From Collybia mongolica (Eukaryota > Basidiomycota > Agaricomycetes > Agaricales > Clitocybaceae), in contig JAAXNY010000004.1 of the NCBI GenBank assembly GCA_013420905.1, forward strand, positions 3,658,001-3,722,000: a DNA stretch of 64,000 nucleotides, written 5' to 3'. The translations under genes were made by a program, and so were the position numbers. Shown in pieces: positions 11,221-23,400 of this stretch. The notes beneath the pieces are model-generated. The model saw nothing but the letters and a program-made list of their open reading frames with translations, searched no databases and was not told where the DNA came from. Within the stretch, counting starts at the first letter, position 1. Every line of letters begins with the position of its first letter.

Positions 11221-12917
11221 TCAGAGTAGTTGCCCTATTGGCTTCATGCCGCTTATATGTTGATCACCCGTGCTGTCATAGACCAACGACCCACGAAGGA
11301 AAGTCTGCTCCACGCGGCCTCGAAGCGTGAGGCCTACATATGGCGACAGTTTATTCTTGAAATTCAAAAAATCCCTGGTAACCTATCCCATTTCCAAATA
11401 TGAATGAATTTTGAAACGCTAACAAATGAAGAAGGTACCTGTATTTCTGCATCAGGGTCCCATATGATAAAATCTCCATCGAGGCCTACTTTCAACTGGC
11501 CTTTTAGATGCCCAAGTCCGGCGTGTTCTGCCGTCTTGCTACTTGTCCATTCGATGATCTGGCCGATTTCGATGCCCCGCTTCGCCCCTTCTGTCCACAG
11601 GAGACTCAGTCCAAGCCCCAAGGTGCTGATGCCACCCCAGGCATTCATGATATCACCCTCATTGAGTCTTTTGAGCTCCGTTACACACGGACTGTGATCA
11701 GAAACTACAAAATCAATCAAGCCCCCTATTAAGCCGTCCCATAATAAATCTTGGTTGATTGCCTCGCGAATGGGGGGACAGCACTTAAATTCTGGGCGGC
11801 CAGGTGGAATATCATCGGCGGACAAGCAGAGGTAATGAAAACACGTTTCGACCGTCAGGTTGAGACCAGCAACTTTGGCAGCCCGTATTAAAGGCAGGGC
11901 CGACGACGCCGAAAGGTGGACAATGTGACATCGTAACGCTGGGTATTTCTCCTGCAACTTGGTGATTAGAGAGATAGCATCCGTCTCCAGTTTTTCCGGG
12001 CGCGATCCCAGAAACGTAGAATATAAAGTGGGGTCAGAAGCGCCCCCGGACGTCACGGTTGTGGTTTCGCCAATATCAAGTTCAGCATGAAATAATAGCA
12101 CGGTGGACGTGTTCTGCCGTCACATGTCCCATGTAGTGAGTGATATGCCTGATATCGTGAAGAACTGACCTGAAGCTCATTCATTGAAAGCTCAAGATCT
12201 TTGGCTGACACACAGGGAAATTCCTGGCTCAGAAGATTCAGGGAAGATGAGTGGATTTTGCTCATGAAATAAACGCACGTCGACGCCGCTTTCGATGAGA
12301 AAACACTTGAAACCTTTGATGCCTGCATCGAGAAGCGGCTTAAGGTGACCCTGTGATGGTGGAGTAAATGAGCGGTCCAGAGTTGAGAAAGGCGCGCGCA
12401 GAAGAGTGCAAACAGAAAACACAAGCCTGATTTCCTGGAATCACCCCACCCCAGAAAGCTATATCTGTAAAACATTGACCTTCAGCGGCTTTCCTTTTCA
12501 GTTTAAGGTTTTCGACGGTAGTCGTTGGCGGGATGGAATTGAGAGGCATATCCACGACAGTAGTGACGCCACCGGATGCTGCTGCCCTCGTTCCAGTCCA
12601 GAAACCCTCCCAATCCGTACGGCCAGGCTCATTGAGATGTACATGGGCACTACTTTACAGTCAGTCCTACCCCCAAGGTTGATGGTAAAAATCACGAACT
12701 CAACAAGACCGGGTAGCACAATTTTCTCGCCCGCGTCTATCCAGGTGACGCCGGCGTCTGAAGGGGACTCGCCAGGCTGGAACCCTGGATGGATTTCGAT
12801 GATCTTTCCTGTTGATGAGTCGATCGTGATTGTCGCGGGTTGTAGAGCCTGACTCCCAGGTAGAAGGATTTTTCTACCTGTGCACTTGACAAGCCTTGTT
12901 CTTTCCTTCTCTATCAT
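11221..12917 (-). CDS. DAL1: Allantoinase
   Basis: Exons 12917-12700, 12652-12427, 12350-12279, 12223-12170, 12113-11439, 11382-11221 give 468 residues. The enzyme opens the hydantoin ring of allantoin to allantoate (EC 3.5.2.5), the step after urate oxidation that lets fungi use purines as nitrogen source. It belongs to the amidohydrolase superfamily. The metal ligands are visible: His76 and His78 in AHVHLNEPG, the carboxylated Lys in [15 protein letters not shown], later His residues in LLFHAEL and HIVHLSA, and Asp in VVSDHSPC. The N-terminal beta-sandwich and the C-terminal segment after [16 protein letters not shown] are present, so the protein is full length. Intron 2 (12351-12426) seems to use a GC donor after PGNQ. 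A weak GT donor six bases further on would insert two residues. No other purine gene is nearby. Confidence 0.92.
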
Positions 12918-13482
12918 ATATGTTCGTCTAGAGTTCTATGTATAAAGACGGGGTGCGCACGATACCGGGTCGGAGTGGTTGAGAATTGGAAGATAATATT
13001 TCGAACTCCGGTTTATGAGGATTGATGGGGAATATACAGGGTCGCCCAATCATTTCTGTCATTCCTTCTACAGCAATTATTCCAGAACACTCATTGCACA
13101 CTTTGTACATGTGAGTCGTTGTACCATACTTAAATCCTCAACTAAAATTATTCCGTGTCTGGTCCCGGTAGGCCTCTACCTGAGTCATCGGGTGTTTGAG
13201 AAGCACTGTAATTCACCTGACAGGCTTCTCTTGGACGAACATGCGTCTTTGATTGGGCATCTCAAAGGGTCATGAGGCTATCTACGATGAATCTTACAGC
13301 TGCCGAGAAATTACACGTCAAATGATCCTAGAATGTTTGGTATGTATCACCGGAAGCCAAACCGTATCTGGTGTTTCAAGGTGATGGAGTCAACACCGCC
13401 TCTAAATCCGGATAGTTAACTCACCATTTATAAGTGTTTAGTCTTTTTTTCCGGCCGGCTCTGCGAACGCGAAATACCCATC
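12918..13482. promoter_or_regulatory. Divergent promoter region, allantoinase and yippee protein
   Basis: The spacer lies between starts at 12917 (minus) and 13483 (plus). A TATA-like TTTATAAG sits near 13425, about 55 bases before the yippee start. No convincing coding frame was seen. A GATA-type nitrogen control site would be expected for allantoinase, but I cannot single one out from chance matches. Confidence 0.45.
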
Positions 13483-14111
13483 ATGAATACCGACGATGAA
13501 TATTCTCCCTCAGGCGACCAAGATTCATCACCTCGCCGACGACTTCCAGTTCCCCCGCAGCCAAGCAGGCTACAGTCACGCCCCTTGCCCAAAATTCCAC
13601 GCGCCCTTGCGTGTAAACAATGTAGAACGTGTATAACTTCCAGTAGTGTCCTGCTCCCGCCATCTGCTGTGATTAAGCAATTCCTTCGATTTTTCTCTCA
13701 AGACTCACTCATGCACATAGATACCCCCACATTCCCGGACTTTCAGAGGTTATTCAGGAAAGGCTTCGTTGTTTATGGAAACGTAACTTTTCTCCAGCTC
13801 TCATCGTCCACAGGACCTATTCTTATCTTATTTGATTTCCCAGTTACAACGTTAAACTTTCTCACCCAGGTGTCCAGCTAATGGCCACAGGTGCACACAC
13901 CATGCAAGAAATCACCTGCTCCACCTGTTCCCAATACCTCGGGTGGAAGATTTTGCGTGCACATGAGCACTCTGAAAAATGGAAAGAAGGAAACAGTCTC
14001 CTCGAACTTGCCCATTTGGAGCATGACCCAAATGCCTTTGTTTCGTACGACCGAAAACATAACAGAGCGTCCTCAGATTCGGACTCTTCTTGGGACGCCC
14101 ATATTGTATGA
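13483..14111 (+). CDS. Yippee-family zinc-binding protein
   Basis: Exons 13483-13668, 13721-13782, 13844-14111 give 171 residues. After a Pro/Ser-rich N-terminus of about 40 residues comes the yippee fold: CKQC opens the first zinc knuckle, and TCSTC followed by LGWKILRAHEHSEKWKEG supplies the second, with the linking strand GVQLMATGAHTMQEI. This is the compact beta fold shared with cereblon and Mis18. Family members are small nuclear or cytosolic proteins, and in yeasts some act in ubiquitin ligase (GID/Moh1-type) or stress settings; the role here is not predicted. Both introns fall inside the domain and splicing restores the conserved spacing exactly. The tail is acidic and Ser-rich. ATG 13483 is the first in-frame Met. 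Confidence 0.9.
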
Positions 14112-15594
14112 CATATTTCCGTGCTACCCTCACTCAGTTTTTTTTCTACCTCCATCGAGCATACCCATGTACATATCGGATGTATCACTACCACGACATC
14201 AATTATTATGTATTTATTATATGTATCCGTTGTGTGCTATATACCTTCAGACCTCAGATCTTGGGAGACGTGAAATTGTTGGGCATACTTACTTTCCGGA
14301 TTAAATAAATGATTGCTGTACATCATGATTTCATCTTTCTTCCTTTATTATTTGAACAAGCAGCATGGACGGGATGCGTGGAGACCTTCTGCATGTTCTA
14401 GATTCGAAGGAAGTCGGACAGGACAGTACAGATGAATAGAGAATGGTGGTTCTATTCTTGTCTGTCCTGCATGCCGTATGTATTTTGGTTACTCGTTAAT
14501 CGTTAGAAAGCCATAGCTCCTAACACACCCAGGCACCCGATAGAGGATCAAAATCAAAACCTACATTTGGTGAACGTTTCAAATCAAACAAAAAAAAGTG
14601 GCTGGATGAGCATTAGACACAAAACCCAAATATTAACAGGGAACAAAGCATTCACACCGGCGGGGTTGGATTTGGTGCTTGGCTTAGCGAATGGAAGAAA
14701 CCCCTCAGGCAATTCTAGCTTCCTAGGAAAGTGCAGCGTACAGCCAGAATGCCAAGAGTGAGTAGGGCTTGCAGACGAGTATATTCGAGTCTCCACTAAA
14801 CATTTATCACGATGGTGATTAAATGCGTTTGTAGTATGTCTAACGAAGAGTACATCTCTTCAATCCACCAATACACGCGACCACGAGTCAAAGAAACTCA
14901 AGCTGTTCCAATGATTGAGTAATAAGATTTACCTCGAAGGATACGTTCCAATTTGGACACGGGTTTGCGTGCCTCGCTGTCGCGGCGATGTGTCGCACCT
15001 CCGACTCGGACAACTCGGAGCAGGTGGTTGTGAACGCACTTGCCTCGAAACCCGAAATCCTTTTCTGTCGACCACAGCCATTCCGGGACCTCGTTTACGA
15101 TTTTTGCAGGATGGTAATGACTGGACCCTAAAGATAAATAGTGTTTGCGTTAGCGCTAGTCTGAGTCAGAAGGCAGCTTGTATTCGTGGGATTACAATAG
15201 CATTATGCCTCATGCAGCATATCAATGAGGCCCGAATATTAACGATTATGTGTCTCGTCAACTGCTAAACTGGCTTTATCAATCATCGTGTTTTTCAAGA
15301 CTTGTAGCGGGCCTACCAAGGTTGGTGGTAAATAATCGTAAAGCACCATTTTTGTACCAATCAATTTGAACGGATGGTTTTCAATGGCGTACTCACCGCC
15401 AATTGTCCAAGTTTCGTGCAGGTAAGAACCTTTCGTTTGGTAAGACTTGGGGGTAAAACAGTGGCATTGAGCAATGAGCGCGTGCAAAGAATGAGCTGTA
15501 CAGCCACAAGTTGGGAAATTCTTTGATCCACTAGCGTCAATCCCAGATACGGTTTTCCTCTTTATGACCCCCGCCCTTCCATTGCTCTTGAATA
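14112..15594. other. Intergenic spacer with an imperfect inverted repeat
   Basis: No gene is recognised. Short frames at 14567-14761, 14915-15268 and 15239-15661 (minus) look random. The only structure noticed is the inverted repeat at 14419-14469. The end of the stretch must hold the promoter of the TBC gene. Confidence 0.5.
14419..14469. repeat. Imperfect inverted repeat
   Basis: The left arm begins CAGGACAG and the right arm ends CTGTCCTG, a perfect 8-bp match. Pairing continues imperfectly inward (GAATAGA against TCTATTC) around a short loop. It lies about 300 bases after the yippee stop. It could be a chance hairpin or a small mobile-element scar; no target duplication was noticed. Confidence 0.45.
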
Positions 15595-17972
15595 ATGACA
15601 ACGGATGCATCGGAAAGCACGGCAAAACCTGCGGAACACCCGCTTGAAGCACTACGTTCACCCGATACTGAGGTCTTCCATGACAGGCCTCCAGAACGAG
15701 AGTCTATAACAGAATCCGACTTCAACGATATTGCTCTTGACGACGACGCAGCCTTTTCGCCTGTTGCGCTGACATCTCGGCGGAATTCTAGTTCGAATGC
15801 ATCCTTGCAGGACGAGGATGTGGGGGGCGCAGACGAAAGGCCTCGTAATATGTCATCACCGCAACTAGACTTCAATCCGTCGAAGGGGCCTTCACACAAG
15901 AAAACTGCCTCTACGACGACTATACGTTCATCACATAATCGCCCATTTATCTTGGCTCGACTGGACCTCCAGGACGGGTCAGGTGTGGGACAGAGAGTCA
16001 GCGTGGATGGCCAGCAGAAGCTTCAGGAAGAGTTTGCCCGGCTTCACAGAGAAGAAGAGGAGGCGAAGGAGGCGAAAGAGACCGCAAAAGCTGGTGCGAT
16101 TGATTGGGGTACGTTACTAAATCCCTCTTTCCATTTATCATATCTTATCTGCCGGCCTACAGATTTCTGGGGCGCAGTGATCTCAGGTATGAAGTTTATA
16201 TGTATTCGGCAATAGATGAATATGTGAATGCTGGCACAGACTATCAGGTATTTGCCTCCGAACACCCGGACGAGTTAGCGAAAGCCATCGCGAGGGGAAT
16301 CCCGGCCACACTTCGTGGCATGATGTGGCAGCACATGGCGGCGTCAAAAGACCCAGAACTTGAAGATGCTTACCTGAAATTACTCAAAGAAACAAGCACA
16401 CACGAGAAGGCCATTACCCGCGATCTTGGCAGGTACGCACGTTCTTCACCTCTGGAAGTCCTACTTATATCAAAAAAGGACCTTTCCGCATCATGATTTC
16501 TTCACGGATGGGCAGGGTATCGGGCAAGAGAACTTATTTAATGTCCTCAAAGCATATTCCTTGTGGGTTTATCGCTGGAAAACCGAAACCCAATTATTGA
16601 TACATGACATCAATAGATACGATCCACAAGTGGGATACTGTCAGGGCCTCCCGTTTGTGGTTGCTATACTGCTTCTCAATGTAGGGTTCCGAACACTCTC
16701 TGAATATGTGATCTCAGGCTGCCATTCCAGATGCCGGATGAGGAAGCTTTTTCCCTCCTTGTGAGATTGATGCATGTGTATGATTTGCGGGGACATTTCC
16801 TTCCAGAGATGCCTAAGTTGCAGTTACGTCTCGTGAGTTAAGATCCTGAGATCGTGCATGAAATGTACTCATGTGATTTTAATAGTTCCAGGTGAGCCCT
16901 GTAATCTCTGCGAACAGGATCATTAGTAACTCCATAGGCCATAGTTTGACCGATTGATCGAAGAACTTTTACCCGTCCTTCATGTACACTTTCTTCGGCA
17001 GGGCGTCAAATCAAGCATGTTCTGTTCACAGTGGTTCCTTACAATGTTCAGTTATCGGCAAGCTTTTCTTCTAATGACCCTCAACATAGCAATCTCACAA
17101 GCCCACAGATTTCCCTTAGACGTCGTGTTTCGAATATACGATAATTGTCTTGCCAGCGGTATTGAGGCCATCTTTGGATTCAGTATAATGCTTTTAAAGA
17201 AGAACGAAGATCTACTTCTGACACTCAAATTTGACGAAATACTGGGATTCCTAAACAACCGATTATTCGATAGGTACAAGGCAAGGGAGAAGCCCCATTC
17301 GTTTGAGCATTTTTGATTTATTATGATTATTATTTTCAGGAAGAAGTGAGGGACGAAACAACGGAGCCGACCTACAAGGTGGATGAATTCGTCCAGGAGG
17401 CAGTCGCGTTGCACATAACTCCGTTTATGCTTGACTCCTACAGGCACGAATATGAAGATCTCATGGTACGGCTTAACCCCTGTCCACCCCTTTCACAATT
17501 TCACCACATCTTGCGTTCTCAGCGGGAAGCCAACAAACATGCCCTGCAACTGGACGAGTTGCGGAACAGCAACCGCAGCCTGTCTGCACAAGTGTTCGTG
17601 ATGTTACATTCCCTCCTCGAGCACGTGTTAACTGTGTATCCTGATCAGGAAGAATCTCGAAAACAGTCTTGCCCAGCTGAACACGGAACATGTCGAGGTC
17701 CTTGTGAGTTGGAATCTATGTAATTGAGAAGATTGGTGATCTAACCATGGTATAGAATGAGCTCGTCAAATCACGGCTAAAGAACGAGGAAATAGAGGAA
17801 CAGCTTGTACGATACAAACTCCTGTGCGGTTTTTTTAGGTTCTCGCGACCACGCACTAACCCTTTACCCTTCTAGTTACGCTGAAGCTATGCACGAGAAT
17901 CAAGACGCCCAGTCTTCACATCGCATATCCATTGCCCAGATGCTGAAACTGAAAAGGGGCAGCAACAACTGA
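15595..17972 (+). CDS. TBC-domain Rab GTPase-activating protein
   Basis: Exons 15595-16108, 16163-16186, 16240-16432, 16479-16680, 16731-16832, 16886-16891 (6 nt), 16945-17057, 17109-17280, 17340-17465, 17523-17593, 17649-17703, 17756-17823, 17876-17972 give 580 residues. The disordered N-terminus (about 150 residues) leads into a TBC domain with the box A start IARGIPATLRGMMWQ, the arginine-finger motif ITRDLGR and the glutamine-finger motif YCQGLPF. A C-terminal coiled coil follows (REANKHALQLDELRNSN, QLNTEHVEVLNELV). Such proteins speed GTP hydrolysis by Rab GTPases on secretory or endocytic membranes. Conserved text such as LRLFQFDRLIEEL is only restored by the 6-nt exon. The introns at 17058-17108 and 17281-17339 begin with GCAAG. 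The target Rab cannot be read from sequence. Confidence 0.93.
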
Positions 17973-20458
17973 TAATCCTTGTAGCTCACCCTAACCCATC
18001 CCTGCCTGCCTGCCTAGACTCCACTGCATTCGGGTTATACCATCCCACCGTTCTTCACTTTCGGAAAAACTCACGCATACTCCATCCTGCTATCGATATA
18101 CCAGCAGCAGCATCGCCCCATCATCATCTCAATATGTATTGTATTGCTAGTACTTATTATGTCTGCCTAATTACCGCTTCCGCCCCTTACAGGATTTCCG
18201 TGGGATCGCTGCAATTACTGTTGTTTGTATAGCAACTTAGAGAAAAGTTATATTTTTAAGACTTCGGATGCGACGGAACGGCCCAGCCCAGTGACTGCCA
18301 CATTATCCTTCTTAGACGTCGCAGGTTCCCCCTTGGAGTTGTTGATCCTGATCTGCTTCATATTCAAACTCTCGGGCCTCGTCTCTTTTTAGCCGTCGAA
18401 CTTTATTCAGCTCCAGGCCAAACCATGACCAAAAACCTCCGCGGCAGTCCGAATCCAATGCCGCCCATGTGTGAACGTGCGCTCCGAGCTCTCCTGAGCT
18501 TTCTTTCCCAGGACCGGAAATTGTGTACTAATAAACAACGCAACGGCCGGAAATGGTGTCGCTAGGGAGGTTTGGCACTTCTTTTGCTTGAGCCCGCTGT
18601 TGATGCTCCAACAGTTGGCTTCTCGTCAAATGCCATCCCGATTCTCGGAATTGGTGCATTATTACGATTCCCATTCCCGCAAAGCTCGCCAATTTCATAT
18701 GCATGATTCATTCACGACAGCCACAGTCGGATTTAGATTTAATTTCAATCGTTCGGGAAGGAAGCTCCTCGTTTCGACAGTGTGCTCTCGTGTGCTGCAT
18801 TTGTTACACATTGCAATGCAGCCCCAGGGTTGATCTTATTTACGATCTACAGATAGGGTCACTCCCCAGCATCCATCTAGTGGGGTTGCGCAACTTCACA
18901 ACTGAGGCTGGTCGGGGGACACTCACTTTCATTTCAACTCGTAAGTGGCTCTGAGCGCCCCATGTTCTCCGCCGATGGGTAACGGAAGGGATTTGTGCCG
19001 GAGCTCTAATATTTGCAGGGGTTCCGACCATCAGAACAACGCAAGCAGCGACTAAATCATACTTCCCCACTAGGTTATTTTTAAATTTAGATGGGCCGCA
19101 TGACGCGATACATAAAACTGGGACGTTACGCACACCATGGAGAGCGCTCATCTTGTTAAGTATATAAGGAAGATCCTTGTCGTGCACACGGGTGGGTGTT
19201 ATTTTCTGATTTAGCGAATTGAAATTTCTTGACCTTCTGTCGTACATACGCAGAGGCCCGAATATGGAAAGGGAGATTATTGCTTGAGCTCCCCGGTGTT
19301 GAAACTACCCACGCCAATGCCACGTCGTTAGCTAAAGTCTGAGCGGACTGAAAATTGAAGAATTGAAAAATTAAATCCGGCGCGTCGTCATAGAGAGGAG
19401 CAACGAACCAGCAACCCGGTGCAGAGGTCTCGAGCAAGAAACGCGACACCTGGGTAGAAGAGGTGGTATATCGTGTCAACCCCCTGGATAGTGGGGAAAG
19501 TTCCGGCGGCGGTGAAAACATGAGGATTACGAGTGGTGATATTGATAAAATATATAGTGAGACCTTTTGTCTGTAATTTTGATCCCGGGGCCTTTGGGCT
19601 CTGGGTGGGAACAAATAATGCCCAGTCGTGCCGCGATGGGTTCGTTATGGGGGTTTCCGGTACAAAAGAATCTACATTACTTACTTGGCACTGCGTTGGG
19701 ATGGGCATTTCGAGTTGGGGATTCTACGATAGTTTGTGGTAGGTTGTCAGCTACGCAGGAATAAAGCATACATGTAACAAATGACAATCTTCTTCTGCTC
19801 TGTGATATTCACGGCTTGCGACGCTTTTTCGGCACCGAGACAGAGTACCCCACACGCCGGCGATTTTACCGGTAGCTGGCCCGGGAGGTACACAGTCCGG
19901 ATAGAGATTGCTCATGGGCCGATCTACAGGGCATGATCTAGATAAAAATGGTTCGCTAAAATCATTGAACAAGTGGTGATATTTCTAGAAGCCTTTCGTT
20001 ATGGGCTGCTACATGAAAATGGTTGGGAGGGTTGGCCGCGGAGGTGTCCTACGGGGTTTCTGAATCTGTCCGAGTTCCATTGAAACTTGAAGGCGAGGAC
20101 GCGGGTGGTAGGCGGTGGAGGAATTTCTGTATGGGGAATAGGGACAGGGTGAGATTGAGATGAATTTTTATATTTTATTTCATGGGACACGTTTTGACCA
20201 AGTCGGATATGGAATGTCTTTGAGGGTCGGGACGGCGACGATCGGTTGACGTGAAGTGTCTGGCACGTGGACTTTGATTGCCGAGAACACGTGAGCTTAG
20301 CCCTTGTTCTCGGAGTCTTCGAATTCTCCCAGTGGACTCTCTTACAGCGACTGCTATAAAGGCTCTGCCCATCGTGTTCCTCGTCGTTCGGTGCCCCTCG
20401 TCGCCGTCGTGCACATCGCACGAGATCATAACACGGCTGTATATCTCCAGTGCACCCC
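17973..20458. other. Long spacer with no assignable gene
   Basis: Contains the 3' flank of the TBC gene and the promoter of the next gene. Minus-strand frames at 19388-19708 and 19156-19614 are moderately long and partly overlap. Their conceptual join across 19470-19440 gives a residue pattern beginning HDWALFVP that I cannot place. No start, splice chain or family was convincing, so I leave it uncalled. Confidence 0.4.
20355..20360 (+). promoter_or_regulatory. TATA box of the large hypothetical gene
   Basis: TATAAA lies 99 bases before the ATG at 20459, a normal distance for a fungal core promoter with a short leader. Confidence 0.5.
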
Positions 20459-23400
20459 ATGTTCTGGTCCAAACGCCGTGAATCTCACTCAGACCTCTAT
20501 AATCCTACTAACAAAAATCAGATACAACAACAGTCTTCTGCTGCGCCCCGTCGCACCTCCCTTTCTGCAAGCTCAAGCCCCAGGCAACCTTTTGTACTCT
20601 TAGACCCCCTCGACCCCCAAGCATCACAGTCTTCCTTGGCTGCAGCAGCAGACGAGATGCCTTTATCACATAATTCCTCGTCGTCTGACGCCGATACAGC
20701 AGCTGTAAAGCACTCTATCTCACGTCAGATTGTCAATCGCGATGCTATAGATTCAAGGTCTACCCAGTACGTCGTTGTAACTACCACCCGCTAATGGCAA
20801 CCATTTAACCTTTTTCTCACCCAAGATCAATGGCGCCTACGCAAGCGTCACGTCGCCCACAACCAGATCAAGCTCGTAGGAATTCGGTTCCCTATCCTCC
20901 CTCACCCCCATCCAATAATTATACAAGTACCCCTGGGCTAGCGGTCGATCCGCTTGGCGCAGACTTGTACACAATCAACTCTCTCAATTCGTTCTCGTTT
21001 GGTACTGTTCAATCTCAGCCCTCCTCATCGTCTTATCGCTCTGTTGGTCCTCTCTCGCAAGCCAGAGATGATCCAGACGACGCGAGTGAAGATTTCATTG
21101 CGCCTACAGACGTCACTCCCAGGCCATCCGTCGTGGCGTACCATCACCAAAACGAAAACCAAAGTTCTCTCCGTAGTCATCCAACGCAACCTCCGGGACA
21201 GCAAGGCTGGCCGCCTACGCCCGTGAGCCCAACCTCGTCTGGGAGTCGTCCCAGAGCCGGGGCAGATAGGGATCGTGTCCGAGATCGTCATATGCGAGAC
21301 TCGGACACGGCTTCCCATCACACTTTTGGGACATCGTCTGCTTCTGCATCTGCTACGTCTCTCTCTGATCACAGTACATCATTCTCGCGCACAGGCTCTA
21401 GAGCAAGTCGCCACACAGACACCACGAATCAGACGTCCGCACATGATCTGTCATCGACAGATGATGAAGAAGACCATCATCATCCCATCCCTCCCAATCT
21501 CGCAGGCGACTTGTCTCATGTACCACGTAACATCACGCGTGCTGATTCTAGTGGGACTGGCACAGCAGTAGAGTTCAGCTCAGATGAAGAATACGACGAT
21601 TCTGAATTTGACTACGACGATTACACCGACGAAGATGGCCTGAACATCGAGATTGGATCTGCGCAGTACGAGGGGAGCGTCGCGACGCATGACTGGGAAC
21701 GTGAACTCTACTCAAATCCTGCAAGCGGCAGTGGTAGTGTCAGGGCGTACAGTGGTAGTTCTGTGCGGCGGGGCAGTCTTCCTATGGCCATACCTGGCGC
21801 AGTTCCTCTTGTAATAGGGAGCGGCAGGGACAGGGAAAGTAGTATCATCACTCTTCGCAGACCAAGCCGCAGCCTTGATGATGAGATACGGAATTTTATA
21901 GGACGTGGCCCCAATCATAACAGCGGACAGAGCAACACTGAAGGTACAATGGATCGCCCGCTGCCACCTGCACCTGTCTCAGTTCCTGAGAGTGACGGGG
22001 ACTGGCGGATCCTGCAGGAAAGGTCTTCGATGAAGGGCAAGGGAAAGGAGCAGCAACATAATCCCTTGACAGCAGGCGCCGGGAGTAGTGTCACGAGATA
22101 CCACTCAACCCCTGATCCCACGGGTGGGAACGCCATGGATGGCTTCGATCTTGGATGGTCCAACATGCGCGGAGGGATCGTTTCACTTGATCAGAGCGAA
22201 GTCGCCGATCTTATCCGTCCCATAGGAGTTGCGGATTCAAATGAACGCAGATCATCGTCTGTAACCCATCGATGGCTCCCAAGCTGGGGAAATAACAGGC
22301 GCCCGAGCACGGCAACTGTCACGAGCAGCTACGGCGGCGATTCTTTCGGGAAAGCAGTCAGGAGGTGGGGTGGTGACGGCTATCAGGCCCAGAGAAGGGA
22401 CTGGAGCTTTAGGAGAGAGAAAGCAGATCAAGGTGCTGTGATTCCCGCTGGGAATTCCGATATATCAGCACGCAGAACCAGCAATGGGTTCAGGGGCCCG
22501 AGAGAAAGCATGGCGACTGAGATGAGTGTCATCGCCCCAGTGAACACAATCGATAGGGAACGCGAGAGGGGAAGAGAGCTCGAGTTAGTGAAACCAACAG
22601 ACAAAGACAAGACTAAGAAGGTTCCCGTTTGGCAGGGCATGGCACTCGACTCGCAAGAAGTGTGGAAAAACGATTTGGTGGGAAGGTTCAAGGTCGATAG
22701 AAATGCTACTACACGTACGTGCGCTGTCCTTGCATTATCAAATAAACTGGGAATCAACCTTCTGATTCTACAGCGACCGACCCAGCCAAAGGGCCGCAGC
22801 AACGCCTCGTGGTCACTCATTTCCGCGATCCCTTTGTTGCAGTCAAGATGCCGCACAACGGGCCCCCAGTCACAATACACAAACATTCCAAGGCAGTTGC
22901 CTTTTCCATTAGTCGACACTACAAGCCCCGACAACTTCTTAGCGCGTCGCGTGATGGGAATCAGGCCCCTAGTGCGCGCCAGGGCTCGACGCAAGGTGAT
23001 TCACGTACGGCATTGAGCCGAAATACGCCCTCCTCCGGCGTCAATGCGGCTGGAGGACAGTCGACAGTGACCCCCACGAAAAAGAGCTCAAGTATGATCT
23101 TGCTCGCACCTCGACGGGTCCAAGTCGCCTTTACAAGTACAACCACCACCAGGAAACTGGAATCTCATGGATTGCTTGATGATGACCGAACCGGGACCGG
23201 ATCCGAATCCAGGGAAAGGGACCGCGCTCGGCGGAACAAGGAACGAGAAAAGGAGAAGGAGAAAGAAAGGCACAAGGAGAAGGAGAGAGAGAAACGCAAG
23301 AAGGCAGAGGAGAGCAAAGCCAAAGGGAAGGGAAGACAGGCTAGAGATGACAGTACCATCGCCACGAGTAGCAGTGGAAGCATAACGTCAGGATCTACCC

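Noticed and set aside
12351..12426. GTTTTC donor six bases inside the allantoinase intron 2 as the true splice site
   Set aside because: It would add Ala-Cys in a position where the family spacing after PGNQ fits without insertion. It is kept as an alternative and not as the main model.
19156..19708. Two overlapping minus-strand frames that might form one gene with a HDWALFVP start
   Set aside because: A join at a GT-AG pair is possible, but upstream and downstream continuation is lacking and only a few residues vaguely resemble known fungal domains.
22428..22994. Minus-strand frame of 188 residues
   Set aside because: Shadow of the large disordered protein on the plus strand, spanning its second intron, with no domain.
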